A stretch of DNA of 53,958 nucleotides from JBDKVA01 sp039679375 (GCA_039679375.1 JBDKVA010000061.1:1-53958); one strand, 5' to 3'. Numbered from the stretch's first letter, positions 8,718 through 17,560 are shown. The notes: generated by a model from the sequence alone, not told the origin. Numbers and translations are program-made.

Positions 8718-10442
8718 TTAACCAAGTTCTGCTTCTGTTTTTACCATGCCTGCACGATCGTGCCTTGCTACAATCTTGACTTTTCCGCCATTCGGCGCAT
8801 GGATAACCCAATCGACTCTGACAAGATCCCTGGTGCTATCATGCTTCGGATTGGGCAAGGCATCCTTATAGGCCCATCCCTCCAGCTGTCCAATATCCTG
8901 ACGCATCTCACCTTCTTCCAGCGTTGCCCCTTCAGGTAACTCAATCTCACAAATAATGCCGCGAATCTTACGCTCCAGTGCTTTCTTGGTAACGTAAGTA
9001 GGAAGATAACCGGTATTTTCCAACACAAGTCGTACATGATAGTTGTCACAACCTAAAGGCGTTACGCAAAGCTTCCGTTCTGCGAGCAACGGCGAAATCA
9101 GTGCAGACCAAAGGAACCAATTTGTAAAGGGCGCCACTTCCCGCTCAAGGAACTTCTCCGGGATATTTGCCCAGACATGAGACCAATACCAACCACCTAG
9201 CTCAACTTTTCCAAGCTGTGGATGGTCAAACTCATACCAGTCAACATAGCCTTCATTTCCCCAGTTCTCTTTTGCCCATTTGTAGAGCGCAATATCATCT
9301 TCCACCGGATGCTCGCTGAACCATTTGAAGTACTGGAGCTGATAGTCTTTCTTTCCAATTTCCCTCAGCGGATTCCACATCTCAATTGTCCATGCGAACT
9401 TTCCAAGGTGGTCATAAAGCCACATGCATGGTCCGCCGGCATAAACCATTTTCGGGCGGGTGATAAAGTTCGGATAACGGCCCATTGCAGGGTAACCAGT
9501 CATTTCAGTTCCCGTTTTCCCCATAAGGTTGTAGACTCTAAGATCTTCTTTTATCATCTCTTCATCCGGTAACCCGTCGTAGGGGCGAAGCATGATTCCA
9601 GAAAATGAATGGAGATTTGTTGTACAAACAATATTGGGATGGTTAACGATGAAGTCAGCCATACTACGAGTCTCGGGTTCGCTGCAGGGGTATGGTCCAG
9701 CACCAAGCTGTTCGGATTCCGGACGCCAGTTATACGGGAAATTGCGGTTCATATCCAGACCCGCCTTCGGCCAGGAGCTCTTCGGCCATGTAACCGCACC
9801 ATGAAGGCTTCGTACATCAATCGTGTCACCGTCAAATTCATCAATCATACCCTCAGGGAGTAATCGAAAGTATTTGCCGCCGACTTCGGTCGGCCCTCTC
9901 ATGATCATCAGTCCGGGATAGTCCGGATGTTCTTTCCATGAACCGTTGGAATCAGGAACTCTCATAAACAGGATTCGACCATCACCATCAAGGTCTTCCT
10001 CCATCAGACCGCCGCCCAGCGGTTTTTCATCGTAGGGATATGGTCTGGTGCTGGAACGGACATTTTTCGGATGATCTGCAAGTATCAATTCGGCGCCATC
10101 GGGATTCAGGCGAGGAACAATATAGAATGCGCGTGTATCCAGCGCCCGGGTGATTTCCTCATTTTTCCCGTACTGCTTTGTCACTGTGTCCACAAAATAC
10201 ATACCAACTGCACTGGTGCAAACTTCCATTGCATGGATATTCGCATCAATCCATATTGCAGGCTTTTCGGTATCGTTGCCAGCCCTATAGTTTGTTACCT
10301 TGAGTATCCAGATTTCACGTCCCTCGTAGCTTTTCCCAATTGATTCCATTTTAACCAGATCAGGATATTCTTTGGCATATGTCGCGATGAGATCCGTCAG
10401 CTCTCCATAACGAAGATATTTGTTAAAATTTGGTGTCGGCAT
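8718..10442 (-). CDS. M14-family zinc carboxypeptidase
   Basis: Metallopeptidase removing a C-terminal residue or cleaving an amide of a small substrate. Zinc ligands are visible as the HxxE motif NIHAMEV (His70, Glu73) and a later His in TTNLHSFSG. The catalytic Glu lies in FAWTIEMWN. At 574 residues it is longer than pancreatic-type enzymes because of a C-terminal extension of about 190 residues rich in beta structure. No signal peptide is seen, so it should act in the cytoplasm on imported material. It starts at ATG 10442 behind AAGGAGA. It lies between the ABC permease genes and lysR on the same strand, separated from the permeases by a structured repeat. Family confidence is high, substrate unknown. 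Confidence 0.9.
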   Translation of the reverse strand: MPTPNFNKYLRYGELTDLIATYAKEYPDLVKMESIGKSYEGREIWILKVTNYRAGNDTEKPAIWIDANIHAMEVCTSAVGMYFVDTVTKQYGKNEEITRALDTRAFYIVPRLNPDGAELILADHPKNVRSSTRPYPYDEKPLGGGLMEEDLDGDGRILFMRVPDSNGSWKEHPDYPGLMIMRGPTEVGGKYFRLLPEGMIDEFDGDTIDVRSLHGAVTWPKSSWPKAGLDMNRNFPYNWRPESEQLGAGPYPCSEPETRSMADFIVNHPNIVCTTNLHSFSGIMLRPYDGLPDEEMIKEDLRVYNLMGKTGTEMTGYPAMGRYPNFITRPKMVYAGGPCMWLYDHLGKFAWTIEMWNPLREIGKKDYQLQYFKWFSEHPVEDDIALYKWAKENWGNEGYVDWYEFDHPQLGKVELGGWYWSHVWANIPEKFLEREVAPFTNWFLWSALISPLLAERKLCVTPLGCDNYHVRLVLENTGYLPTYVTKKALERKIRGIICEIELPEGATLEEGEMRQDIGQLEGWAYKDALPNPKHDSTRDLVRVDWVIHAPNGGKVKIVARHDRAGMVKTEAELG

Positions 10443-10464
10443 TATTTATCTCCTTCCTTTCTTT

Positions 10465-10599
10465 TGCACAGAGCGCCGAAGTGTAATTTGTCGTTTAAGC
10501 GCTTCACAGTGGAAGTGAATTCTACAATGAAGCAAGCGACCGGCGCTCGCGCGGCGAGTGGGAAGGGCAGAATAATTGATTTCCCTCCTACTCGATTTA
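10465..10599 (+). repeat. Structured inverted repeat, copy A (~135 bp)
   Basis: About 90% identical by eye, with roughly a dozen differences, to the reverse complement of 14691-14826. Read on the plus strand it folds into two hairpins. The first is nested: GAGCGCCG with CGGCGCTC outside, GTCGTTT with AAGCGAC inside, and a CTTCA...TGAAG core with two mismatches. The second pairs CGAGTGGGA with TCCTACTCG. The second hairpin keeps all nine pairs in both copies despite sequence change, including a T-A to C-G double change. It lies between the last permease gene and the carboxypeptidase gene. Confidence 0.8.
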
Positions 10600-10625
10600 G
10601 ACCATATAAGTGTTGAATTTACAAA

Positions 10626-11942
10626 TTACTTTCGGGAATCTGCAACGCGCCGGAATTCCATTTCCAGCCTGTGCTTATTCTCTCTGTTCTTCTTCAAGGC
10701 AAACAAAAGCAGAGATACTGCAATTATCCCATAGCAAAAAAATACGCGGGAATATTCGCCAAGCTGCGCATCTCCAAACAATTTTGTTGCCGATAATGGC
10801 GTGGTAAAAAAGAGGACATGGAATAGCAAAGCTCCTGTAAACACGTGCCTTATTGCTGCTTTTTCAATTGACGCGCCGCCGACCAGTATTGCTGCAACAG
10901 CATAAATACCTACCTGCTCATGGCTGTAATATGTCTGAATCGTACCGATATTCTGCAAATAGATGATCTGTCCCCAGGAAGCGATAACTGTGGACAGAAC
11001 CGTCGCAATAATCCGAGTACGATCTACGTTGATACCTGCCGCAACAGAAACTCCCATGTTTTGTCCAACCGCGCGAATATCCTGTCCGAGCTTTGTTTTG
11101 GTTATATATACAATGAACAGGCAGACCAGTGCGATCACAATCCATGTGCCGATCGGAATCGACAGCGTAAAGAACGCTGCGTATACTGCTTTAACCGACT
11201 TGCTAAGGATCCGGACAGCCAGGAAAATCACACCGGCAGCTGCATAGGGGATGCTAGGCATAAGTGCATCCTTCACCTTTTGCTTCTTTGCAAGCAGCCT
11301 GATCAGGAAAACGGCAGCTGCTGCTGCATAGCAAGCACAGGTAAGAATCGGAAGCAGATCGATAAACTTAATGCTAAACAAATTGTCCAATGCATATTTT
11401 GTGTTTTCAAACAGATTAATCGTGATGGCCAGTCCGACAAGCGTTGTACTTCCATCTGACTGATTAACGCCAATCATCAGCAGCGGGTCGTTCATCGGGA
11501 TAACAGTGCCCACAAGGCACATAAAAATAAGGTCATAAACACCGATTGCAAAGTATCCGAGGATCAGGCCGGTAATCATTTCCTGTCCCTTGACCTTGTT
11601 AAACAGCCGGCCGGTCAGATATCCCAGAACAATCGATACCACGGTAGCAATTGCAATTGCAATCAGGATAGCGCTAATACCTTCTATTCTCCAATGCGTA
11701 ATCAGAATCAGGCCAACCTCGCCAGCCATAGCTCCAAGGACAATGCTGAAGTTCAAACCCATTCCGCAAAGGACCGGAATAATCAGGGAAAGAATCAAGA
11801 CTGAATTTCGAGCGACGCGGGTAAAAGTCTCAGTGACCAGATAGCTTGCCGGCTTGCCTGACATCAGTACACTCAAAATACAGAACAAGGAGAAGATGAT
11901 CGGAACGATATTTCTTCTTCCAGACTCAAGTATTTTTTTCAT
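10626..11942 (-). CDS. ABC transporter permease, BPD_transp_2 (branched/nucleoside-type) family
   Basis: A 438-residue integral membrane protein with about ten hydrophobic segments, starting near residue 10. It is of the permease type shared by ribose, branched-chain amino acid and nucleoside (BmpA-type) importers. The conserved loop carries GLILGYFAIGVYDL in the first half and GQDIRAVGQNMGVSVAAGINV, the ATPase-coupling (EAA-like) region, in the second. It starts at ATG 11942 behind AAAGGAGG, four bases after the stop of the partner permease, so the two are coupled. It is the last of the three transporter core genes and is followed by structured repeat copy A. It is expected to form a heterodimer with the product of 11947-13026. 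Confidence 0.88.
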   Translation of the reverse strand: MKKILESGRRNIVPIIFSLFCILSVLMSGKPASYLVTETFTRVARNSVLILSLIIPVLCGMGLNFSIVLGAMAGEVGLILITHWRIEGISAILIAIAIATVVSIVLGYLTGRLFNKVKGQEMITGLILGYFAIGVYDLIFMCLVGTVIPMNDPLLMIGVNQSDGSTTLVGLAITINLFENTKYALDNLFSIKFIDLLPILTCACYAAAAAVFLIRLLAKKQKVKDALMPSIPYAAAGVIFLAVRILSKSVKAVYAAFFTLSIPIGTWIVIALVCLFIVYITKTKLGQDIRAVGQNMGVSVAAGINVDRTRIIATVLSTVIASWGQIIYLQNIGTIQTYYSHEQVGIYAVAAILVGGASIEKAAIRHVFTGALLFHVLFFTTPLSATKLFGDAQLGEYSRVFFCYGIIAVSLLLFALKKNRENKHRLEMEFRRVADSRK

Positions 11943-11946
11943 CTTG

Positions 11947-13026
11947 TTATTTCCCTCCTTTGTTTATCTTTGTAAGAGCGAAAAGAATAATGCCGTTTTG
12001 CAGGATCGTCCGTACAATTTCAGAAATACTGCCATTATTTAAAAGAACATTTGCAATAGGCGTGCCCATCGCCAGCAGGCCGAAATAGATAATCGAACCG
12101 AAAATAACATTAAAAACGGAAGCTTTTTTCACAGTCGCGCCGCCAATCAGTACTGCGGCCATTGCCGGGAATGCCATCTTTAAGGGCGCATTATAAAACT
12201 GGTAGAAACCATAGCTCTGCGAATAAATATTAATACCGATTGCCGCCAGCGTCATGGAAGCTACCGAGCCAATAATCCTGGCTTTATCACGGTTGATGCC
12301 CAGGGCTCTGGAAAACTCAGGATATGCACCGCCAATGCGCAAAATTACTCCCTTTTTCGTCTTCGTGAAAATCCACATCAACACACAGGAAACTAAAAAA
12401 ACAAGAACCAGACCTGTCGGGAATGTGAAATTCTTCCATACAGAGGATCCCTGTAAAATGTTGAGGCTCTTAAAATCAACCTTTAGGAAGTTATCAATAA
12501 TCTGCGAATAAAAATCATCAAGCGTAAGAGTTACACGCAATCCATTTCCGCCGACCGGCCAGATAATCAAAGGATTCTTATAGGGCAGAACCAGCCACAA
12601 TACGCAAAACAGATATACAATAGAGAAACCCAGATAGTTACCAACTGTCATTTCGGATCCCTTGATCCGGTTAATCAAATGGCCATACAGCCATCCCGCC
12701 AACATAGCAAACGGGATGCTGATCGCACAAGCCAGTGAAAGTCCCGGCAAACCGGTAGCATTCAGTTCTACCGCTATCGAGCCGCCAAGAATGCCGCAGA
12801 TAATTCCGATTGGCAGGCCGAAGTTCAGACCGGCGCCGCAATACACCGAAATCATCATGGCAAGAATCAGCATACCGTTCATGCTGACACGCGTTATTAT
12901 GTCGCTTACAGTCATGCCCAATCCGATATTCAGCGGTTCCAGCAAAAACAGAAGTAACAGAAATACGGCTGACACAATGATGCGTGATACGCCGACGGTA
13001 TTGATCAGTTTTATCATTTTAGTCAT
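11947..13026 (-). CDS. ABC transporter permease, BPD_transp_2 family (partner subunit)
   Basis: A 359-residue integral membrane protein with about nine hydrophobic segments. It shows the glycine-rich AGLNFGLPIGIICGILGGS region and the GVILRIGGAYPEFSRALGIN coupling loop typical of this permease family. The start is set at ATG 13026: GAGAGG lies eight bases upstream, inside the end of the ATPase gene, and only two bases separate the ATPase stop from this ATG. A TTG two codons earlier overlaps the ATPase stop and is less likely. With the 438-residue permease it should form the membrane channel. The substrate class (nucleoside-like or sugar-like) cannot be set by the permease alone. Confidence 0.88.
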   Translation of the reverse strand: MTKMIKLINTVGVSRIIVSAVFLLLLFLLEPLNIGLGMTVSDIITRVSMNGMLILAMMISVYCGAGLNFGLPIGIICGILGGSIAVELNATGLPGLSLACAISIPFAMLAGWLYGHLINRIKGSEMTVGNYLGFSIVYLFCVLWLVLPYKNPLIIWPVGGNGLRVTLTLDDFYSQIIDNFLKVDFKSLNILQGSSVWKNFTFPTGLVLVFLVSCVLMWIFTKTKKGVILRIGGAYPEFSRALGINRDKARIIGSVASMTLAAIGINIYSQSYGFYQFYNAPLKMAFPAMAAVLIGGATVKKASVFNVIFGSIIYFGLLAMGTPIANVLLNNGSISEIVRTILQNGIILFALTKINKGGK

Positions 13027-13028
13027 GG

Positions 13029-14633
13029 TCAAGACCTCTCACTTTCTGTATTTTCGATACTATCGCCGCTCATCAGAAGGCCGAACTTATAGTCCTCATC
13101 CGACGGCTTCAGGATGCCGGCAATTCTGCCCTCGGTTACAATGGCAATACGGTCGCAGACTGAACGGAGTTCAGCTAACTCGCTGGAGGTGATAATAATC
13201 GTTGTTGATCTCTCGCGATTCAACTGCAACAGTGTATCCAAAATCATCTTTTTGGCGCCGATATCGATACCGCGCGTCGGTTCGGAAATCAGCAAAACAT
13301 CTGCATCCAGCGCGAGCGCTCTGGCAATACAAACCTTCTGCTGGTTTCCTCCTGACAGGCTCCGGACAATTTGGCCCTTGCCTGTGCATCGGATATCCAG
13401 ATCCCGGATCATTTGATCCGCATACTTCGCAGCTGCCTTCTTATCATAAAAGCGAATACCGCAGACTTTTTTGGTAAACGTATCTTTCAATTCCAACGCA
13501 CCGACGGCTATGTTCATCTCAATTGATTCGTCAGCTGCCAGGCCCACATTGCGCCGGTCTTCCGGAACAAAGGCGACTCCCGTTTTCAGAGTCTTTTTTG
13601 TATTGGCTATGTCAAGGGCTTCACCACGGAATTTCACTGTTCCAGTTGCAGGACGCAAGCCCATTAAGCCATTTGCAACGCTTGCCTTACCATGTCCGGC
13701 AAGGCCGCCAATGCCAAATATCTCTCCCTTGCGAACAATAAACGAGACATCGTGGGTAGTCTCTCCCACCATGTCAACAGCCAGATGCTCGACTTCGATA
13801 TAGGCAGTATCTCCTTTCCCGGCGTCGTTGGCTGTTTCCCGATTCTTAATAGTAATTTCTCTGCCGACCATGAGTCTGGAGATATCGATGACACTAAGCT
13901 CATCGCTTGCATAATCGCCAATTTGCTCACCATCCCGCAAGATAACGATACGGTCGGACAAGTTCTTTACTTCTTCCAATCGGTGACTGATAAAGATAAA
14001 CGAAATGCCCCTCTGCGCAACGCTGCGTACACAATCCAAGAACCGGGCAGCTTCCGTCTCGGTCAGAACAGCAGTTGGCTCATCCAGAACGATCAGCTTA
14101 ATATTCTTTTTGTCCAACTCTCTGGAAATTTCTACAAACTGTTTGTACCCTACTGACAGATCGCCTACATTTGTATACTTGTTGATTTCAAGCTTTAACG
14201 TATCCAACGTTTGCTGCGCATCGGCATACATCGACAGACGGTCCAGAAGGTCTACACGCTCGCCAAACAGACGCCCGGCAATGGTCTTTTTCAAATTCTC
14301 ACGGTTCAGCTTGATATTTTCTGCTACATCAAAGCCGTCGATGAGCATGAATTCCTGGTGTACCATACCAATGCCATAGCTCATTGCTTGCTTGGGGTTC
14401 ATGATATTCACGGGTTCTCCGTTGATCAGGACCTGTCCCTTGAAACCGCCTGTGCTATGAATGGCCGACATGCCAAACAGGATATTCATGAGGGTTGATT
14501 TGCCAGCTCCGTTTTCACCGACGAGAGCTACGATTTCGCCTGGCTTTACACGGAAATTCACATCTTTCAGGACAGTATTGTTATTAAAGTCCTTTTTGAT
14601 ATGATTCATCTCCAGAAAGAATTCGCTATTCAA
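13029..14633 (-). CDS. ABC transporter ATPase with two nucleotide-binding domains (RbsA/MglA type)
   Basis: Energy-coupling subunit of the importer, with two fused NBDs. The first has Walker A GENGAGKST (residues 39-47), the degenerate signature LSVGYKQ and Walker B IVLDEPTAVLTE. The second has a degenerate Walker A GLAGHGKAS, the signature LSGGNQQK and Walker B LLISEPTRGID. An active plus a degenerate site is normal for this family. At 534 residues the length is typical. The start is TTG 14633, seven bases after AAAGGAG; no ATG start is available. It follows the binding-protein gene by a 252-bp spacer holding two folded elements, so its expression relative to the binding protein is probably set there. 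Confidence 0.93.
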   Translation of the reverse strand: MNSEFFLEMNHIKKDFNNNTVLKDVNFRVKPGEIVALVGENGAGKSTLMNILFGMSAIHSTGGFKGQVLINGEPVNIMNPKQAMSYGIGMVHQEFMLIDGFDVAENIKLNRENLKKTIAGRLFGERVDLLDRLSMYADAQQTLDTLKLEINKYTNVGDLSVGYKQFVEISRELDKKNIKLIVLDEPTAVLTETEAARFLDCVRSVAQRGISFIFISHRLEEVKNLSDRIVILRDGEQIGDYASDELSVIDISRLMVGREITIKNRETANDAGKGDTAYIEVEHLAVDMVGETTHDVSFIVRKGEIFGIGGLAGHGKASVANGLMGLRPATGTVKFRGEALDIANTKKTLKTGVAFVPEDRRNVGLAADESIEMNIAVGALELKDTFTKKVCGIRFYDKKAAAKYADQMIRDLDIRCTGKGQIVRSLSGGNQQKVCIARALALDADVLLISEPTRGIDIGAKKMILDTLLQLNRERSTTIIITSSELAELRSVCDRIAIVTEGRIAGILKPSDEDYKFGLLMSGDSIENTESERS

Positions 14634-14690
14634 ACTATTGCTCCTTTCTTGATACTATATAAGCATGCAGGATCTATGACAAACCGCCAT

Positions 14691-14826
14691 TTTAATCGAG
14701 CAGGAGGGAAATCAATTATTCCGTCCTTCCTGCCCGCTGCGCGAGCGCCGGTCGCTTGCTTCACTGTGGAATTCACTTCCACAGTGAAGCGCTTAAGCGA
14801 CAAATCACACCTCGGCGCTCTGTGCA
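14691..14826 (-). repeat. Structured inverted repeat, copy B (~135 bp)
   Basis: Inverted partner of 10465-10599. In the direction of the local genes (minus strand) it forms a near-perfect nested hairpin: GAGCGCCG/CGGCGCTC, then GTCGCTT/AAGCGAC, then CTTCACTGTGGAA with its full complement around a GTGAA loop. A second hairpin follows, CGGGCAGGA/TCCTGCTCG, ending in ATTAAAA. It lies between the binding-lipoprotein gene and the ATPase gene, so a transcript crossing the block carries opposite strands of the element at its two ends. Confidence 0.8.
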
Positions 14827-14832
14827 TGAAGT

Positions 14833-14858
14833 GAGGATACCATCTGCATGGTATCCTC
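14833..14858. other. Perfect 11-bp hairpin after the binding-protein gene
   Basis: GAGGATACCAT and its exact complement enclose a 4-base loop, 27 bases below the stop of the lipoprotein gene. No T-run follows in either direction, so it is more like an RNA-stabilising 3' structure than a full terminator. Such hairpins commonly let a binding protein be made in excess over its transporter core. Confidence 0.7.
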
Positions 14859-14885
14859 GCCATTCTGCTTAATGCGTTATACCTT

Positions 14886-16109
14886 TTAAAAGACTTCGTA
14901 GGGCAGTGCAATGAAGAGGCCGTTATCATAAGTGACCTCGCCCTCAGTTACATTCGAGAACGTAGGCTTTTCGCCATTTGCCGCTTCACCCAGCGCTTTC
15001 TTGAAGATCTCCGGATCAAATTTCACGCCCTTCGTTTCACCCTTGCAGTACTTGACGGCGTAGTTCATAGCACCATCAAGCTCAAATGCTTCAAACGGGA
15101 CGACCCATGCGCCCATGTGGCCTTTACAGTCAGCCCCGGCAAGCTTCTCCTTGATCGCTTCTACATAGTAGTCGGCATCAAACTTGTGATCATTAGGAAT
15201 GGAGAGGCCCAGCGCGCCGGTATAGCCGGTGAATACGGACTGGACAGACGGATAGTAGTAAGCTTTGCCTTGTACGCAAGCTTTGATCATAGGCTCAAGC
15301 TGAGCTGTGTTCGTACCAAAGAACATCGTGTCGGAGCCGTATTTTTCGATCTCACGCGGCACATCCTCCAGAACGAACTGCTGCGTGCCAGCGGTACCCG
15401 CATCAGAGGAGGGGTCAGGTGTCGAAACCTCTACAACTGCAATACCTGCTTTAGCAGACAGATCCTTGATGATTTGCAGGCGCTGAGCCATATTTGCATT
15501 TGCCAGATGGCGCGGGAAGGAGTAGTGTACGATGGTTTTGCAGCCGGTCTGCTGTGCAATCTCAACGATCTGCTTACCCATAGCCGGCATATCTTCTCGA
15601 TAGAAAACATCGCAGTACTTAGACATGGAGGCGGCTGCTTCGTTGAAGCTGCCGCAGATGATCACGACGTCCGGGCGGACCTCGCGGATTTTCTGGCAGG
15701 CAGCAGTTGTACCAATCAAACTCTTTCCGAAAATCATGACCTTGACGTCAGGATCGGATACAATGCTAAGAGCGGTAGAAATCGTTGTTTCCTGCTCGGT
15801 TGTGAAGTTGTCCGGGAACGCCTGAAGAATTACACGGTCAGAACCATACTGTTCTACAATTCTTTCAGCTGCACGCCACTGCTCCTCACCTTGGCTGACT
15901 GAAGACGTCATGATACCGATTTTCCAGGTTTCCTCAATTTTTTCAACTTCTTTAGTAGTAGTGTCTTTAGTAGTAGTTTCGATAGAAGCAGTTCCACTGG
16001 TCGAAGTAGTGCTGTTCTTACTGCCGGAAGAACTGCTTCCACAGCCAACTGCCGATACAAGAAGCATCAATGCCATCAGGAGAGCTAACGCGAATCTGAG
16101 CTTTTTCAT
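14886..16109 (-). CDS. Periplasmic-type binding lipoprotein, DUF3798-like
   Basis: A 407-residue substrate-binding lipoprotein. Signal peptide residues 1-22 end at a lipobox with Cys23 (SAVGC), followed by a Ser/Thr-rich linker (residues 24-55) and a type-1 periplasmic-binding fold beginning WKIGIMTSSVSQGE. The TEQETTISTALSIVSDPDVK stretch and overall order recall the DUF3798 (PF12683) family from Clostridia and spirochaetes; this is from memory and should be confirmed. It is the first gene of the minus block, with its own promoter region in the 479-bp divergent spacer and a purine-rich ribosome site. It presumably delivers ligand to the ATPase/permease complex encoded just downstream, defining the block's substrate. 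Confidence 0.85.
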   Translation of the reverse strand: MKKLRFALALLMALMLLVSAVGCGSSSSGSKNSTTSTSGTASIETTTKDTTTKEVEKIEETWKIGIMTSSVSQGEEQWRAAERIVEQYGSDRVILQAFPDNFTTEQETTISTALSIVSDPDVKVMIFGKSLIGTTAACQKIREVRPDVVIICGSFNEAAASMSKYCDVFYREDMPAMGKQIVEIAQQTGCKTIVHYSFPRHLANANMAQRLQIIKDLSAKAGIAVVEVSTPDPSSDAGTAGTQQFVLEDVPREIEKYGSDTMFFGTNTAQLEPMIKACVQGKAYYYPSVQSVFTGYTGALGLSIPNDHKFDADYYVEAIKEKLAGADCKGHMGAWVVPFEAFELDGAMNYAVKYCKGETKGVKFDPEIFKKALGEAANGEKPTFSNVTEGEVTYDNGLFIALPYEVF

Positions 16110-16412
16110 TTCCTAATTTCCTTCCTCTCTTTAATTTATTTTGGGAACCATCCCGTCAGTTCACATGTCGAAAACTGGCGAAAAAGACTTGATGCTTTAA
16201 TTATAATTGTGTCCATTCTGTATTAAAAGCTGAATCCTTTTATATGTTTATTAATAATTTCTATAAAGCCAGGGTATTTTGAAGGCATTCTTGTGCAAAA
16301 CTACCAATGATAATATTAAATATCTGCATAAATGAAAGGAAATATTACTTAAGTATTGATTAAAATTTTACATACTAGTGGTTAAAATCTTTCATATATT
16401 TTTATTTCTATT

Positions 16413-16421
16413 TGCTATAAT
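16413..16421 (+). promoter_or_regulatory. Extended -10 promoter of the first LplBC operon
   Basis: TGCTATAAT matches the extended -10 form (TG, one base, TATAAT). No good -35 box lies 17 bases upstream, which fits an extended -10 or activator-dependent promoter. The transcript would start near 16428, leaving a ~160-base leader that contains the small frame at 16499. Confidence 0.5.
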
Positions 16422-16498
16422 TCAAATATAAAAGGCTTATTTGCAAAATCATACATTTCGTTACTCCTTATATCATGCATAATACGGAGGCATTTTTA

Positions 16499-16552
16499 AT
16501 GGAGTGTTTTAATCATACAGCATTATACACTAAACTGAAAAAAGGAAATTAA
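16499..16552 (+). CDS. Possible 17-residue leader peptide
   Basis: ATG 16499 follows a strong ribosome site (CGGAGG, eight-base spacing) and encodes MECFNHTALYTKLKKGN before TAA. It lies in the leader of the transporter operon, 36 bp ahead of the LplB start, which has its own AGGAGGAG site. It may be a translated leader that tunes expression, or a chance frame. It has no recognisable family and is basic near its C-terminus. Confidence 0.35.
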   Translation: MECFNHTALYTKLKKGN

Positions 16553-16588
16553 AGATATAGTCAGTTTGTATACAGGAGGAGAAATAAT

Positions 16589-17560
16589 TTGAATAGTAAA
16601 ACCGGAACAATAGCCGCAAAACCTAATTATAGCGGACATTTTTTAAAGAAGGAAACAATAGGCAAGCTTAAAAGGTACCGTGTATTATATTTGCTTTTGC
16701 TTATACCGGTAATCCACCAGATTCTGTTCAGTTATTTGCCGATATACGGCGTCACCTTAGCTTTTAAGGACTTCAAAATGTCCAGGGGAATACTTGGAAG
16801 TTCATGGAACAACTTTGAGAATTTTAAACAACTATTCAGTGATATGTTTTTCTACAAAGCACTTCTGAATACATTGAGGATGAGCCTGTTAAGTCTGTTT
16901 ACGGGTTTTCCGTGCACAATTATTTTTGCATTGCTGTTAAATGAAATTTTTAATATCAGGTTTAAAAGAGTTATTCAGACAATATCCTATCTTCCCCATT
17001 TTTTATCCTGGGTGATAATTTCCGGCTTCATATATCAGATGCTTTCGCCTCAGTACGGCATTATTAACGCACTTTTGGTAAATACGGGGATTATTGACCA
17101 GCCAATAAATTTTATAATATCCAGTAATTATTTTCTGGTAATATATGTTTTAAGCGGTCTATGGCAAGGTATAGGGTGGGGCAGCATAATATACCTGTCT
17201 GCAATAGCCAGCATTGATCAGGCTCAATATGAATCTGCTCAGCTGGACGGCGCCAACAGGTTTCAGAAAGCAATTTATATAACGTTACCCGGCTTGCTGC
17301 CGACGATTACCGTTCTGCTGCTGCTTAATATCGGTTCATTACTGAGCGTAAGCTTTGAACAGATATTTAACCTATACACTCCTGCGACTTATGATGTAGC
17401 AGATGTAATTGACACATTTGTATTCAGACAAGGAATTCAGTATGCAAACTATGACTATTCAACTGCGGTTGGGCTGTTTCAGAATTTGATCGGATTTATA
17501 CTGCTTCTCTTGAGTAATGCATTTGTTAGAAAATTTGACAATGAATATACAATATTGTGA
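16589..17560 (+). CDS. Carbohydrate ABC transporter permease, LplB type
   Basis: One of two membrane subunits of a CUT1-type oligosaccharide importer. A 323-residue protein with six hydrophobic segments, starting YRVLYLLLLIPVIHQILFSY, and the coupling loop YESAQLDGANRFQKAIYITL (EAA motif). The start is TTG 16589, seven bases behind AGGAGGAG; no ATG fits. The next permease gene begins 14 bases after its stop. Like other LplB proteins it has no ATPase beside it, and such importers normally share a housekeeping MsmX-type ATPase encoded elsewhere; none is present in this operon. Ligand identity depends on the binding lipoprotein at 18655 and the sialidase-like gene further down. Confidence 0.9.
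   Translation: MNSKTGTIAAKPNYSGHFLKKETIGKLKRYRVLYLLLLIPVIHQILFSYLPIYGVTLAFKDFKMSRGILGSSWNNFENFKQLFSDMFFYKALLNTLRMSLLSLFTGFPCTIIFALLLNEIFNIRFKRVIQTISYLPHFLSWVIISGFIYQMLSPQYGIINALLVNTGIIDQPINFIISSNYFLVIYVLSGLWQGIGWGSIIYLSAIASIDQAQYESAQLDGANRFQKAIYITLPGLLPTITVLLLLNIGSLLSVSFEQIFNLYTPATYDVADVIDTFVFRQGIQYANYDYSTAVGLFQNLIGFILLLLSNAFVRKFDNEYTIL

Larger units (their letters stand above)
16110..16588. other. Divergent intergenic region with promoters for two operons
   Basis: An AT-rich spacer between the leftward DUF3798-type gene and the rightward LplB operon. Leftward, a TATAAT box is seen on the minus strand near 16200. Rightward, an extended -10 box and a leader-peptide frame are listed separately. 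No clear operator or catabolite-repression site was found. A gene for the regulator of the rightward operon is not adjacent. Confidence 0.5.

Noticed and set aside
10493..10508. A catabolite-repression (cre-like) site, core AAGCGCTT, in the structured repeat (also near 14790).
   Set aside because: The consensus TG at the left end is missing, and the core forms part of the hairpin arms. Its position between genes of one operon also argues against it.
10920..11459. Long open frames antisense to the permease genes (and similar ones antisense to the cupin, isomerase and DUF3798-type genes).
   Set aside because: They have no ribosome sites, their products have atypical composition and the opposite strand encodes clear protein families. 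They are coding shadows.
2736..16109. Horizontal-transfer island based on base composition.
   Set aside because: The block looks somewhat richer in G+C by eye than its neighbours, but I could not compute it, and no integrase, att site or tRNA junction is visible.
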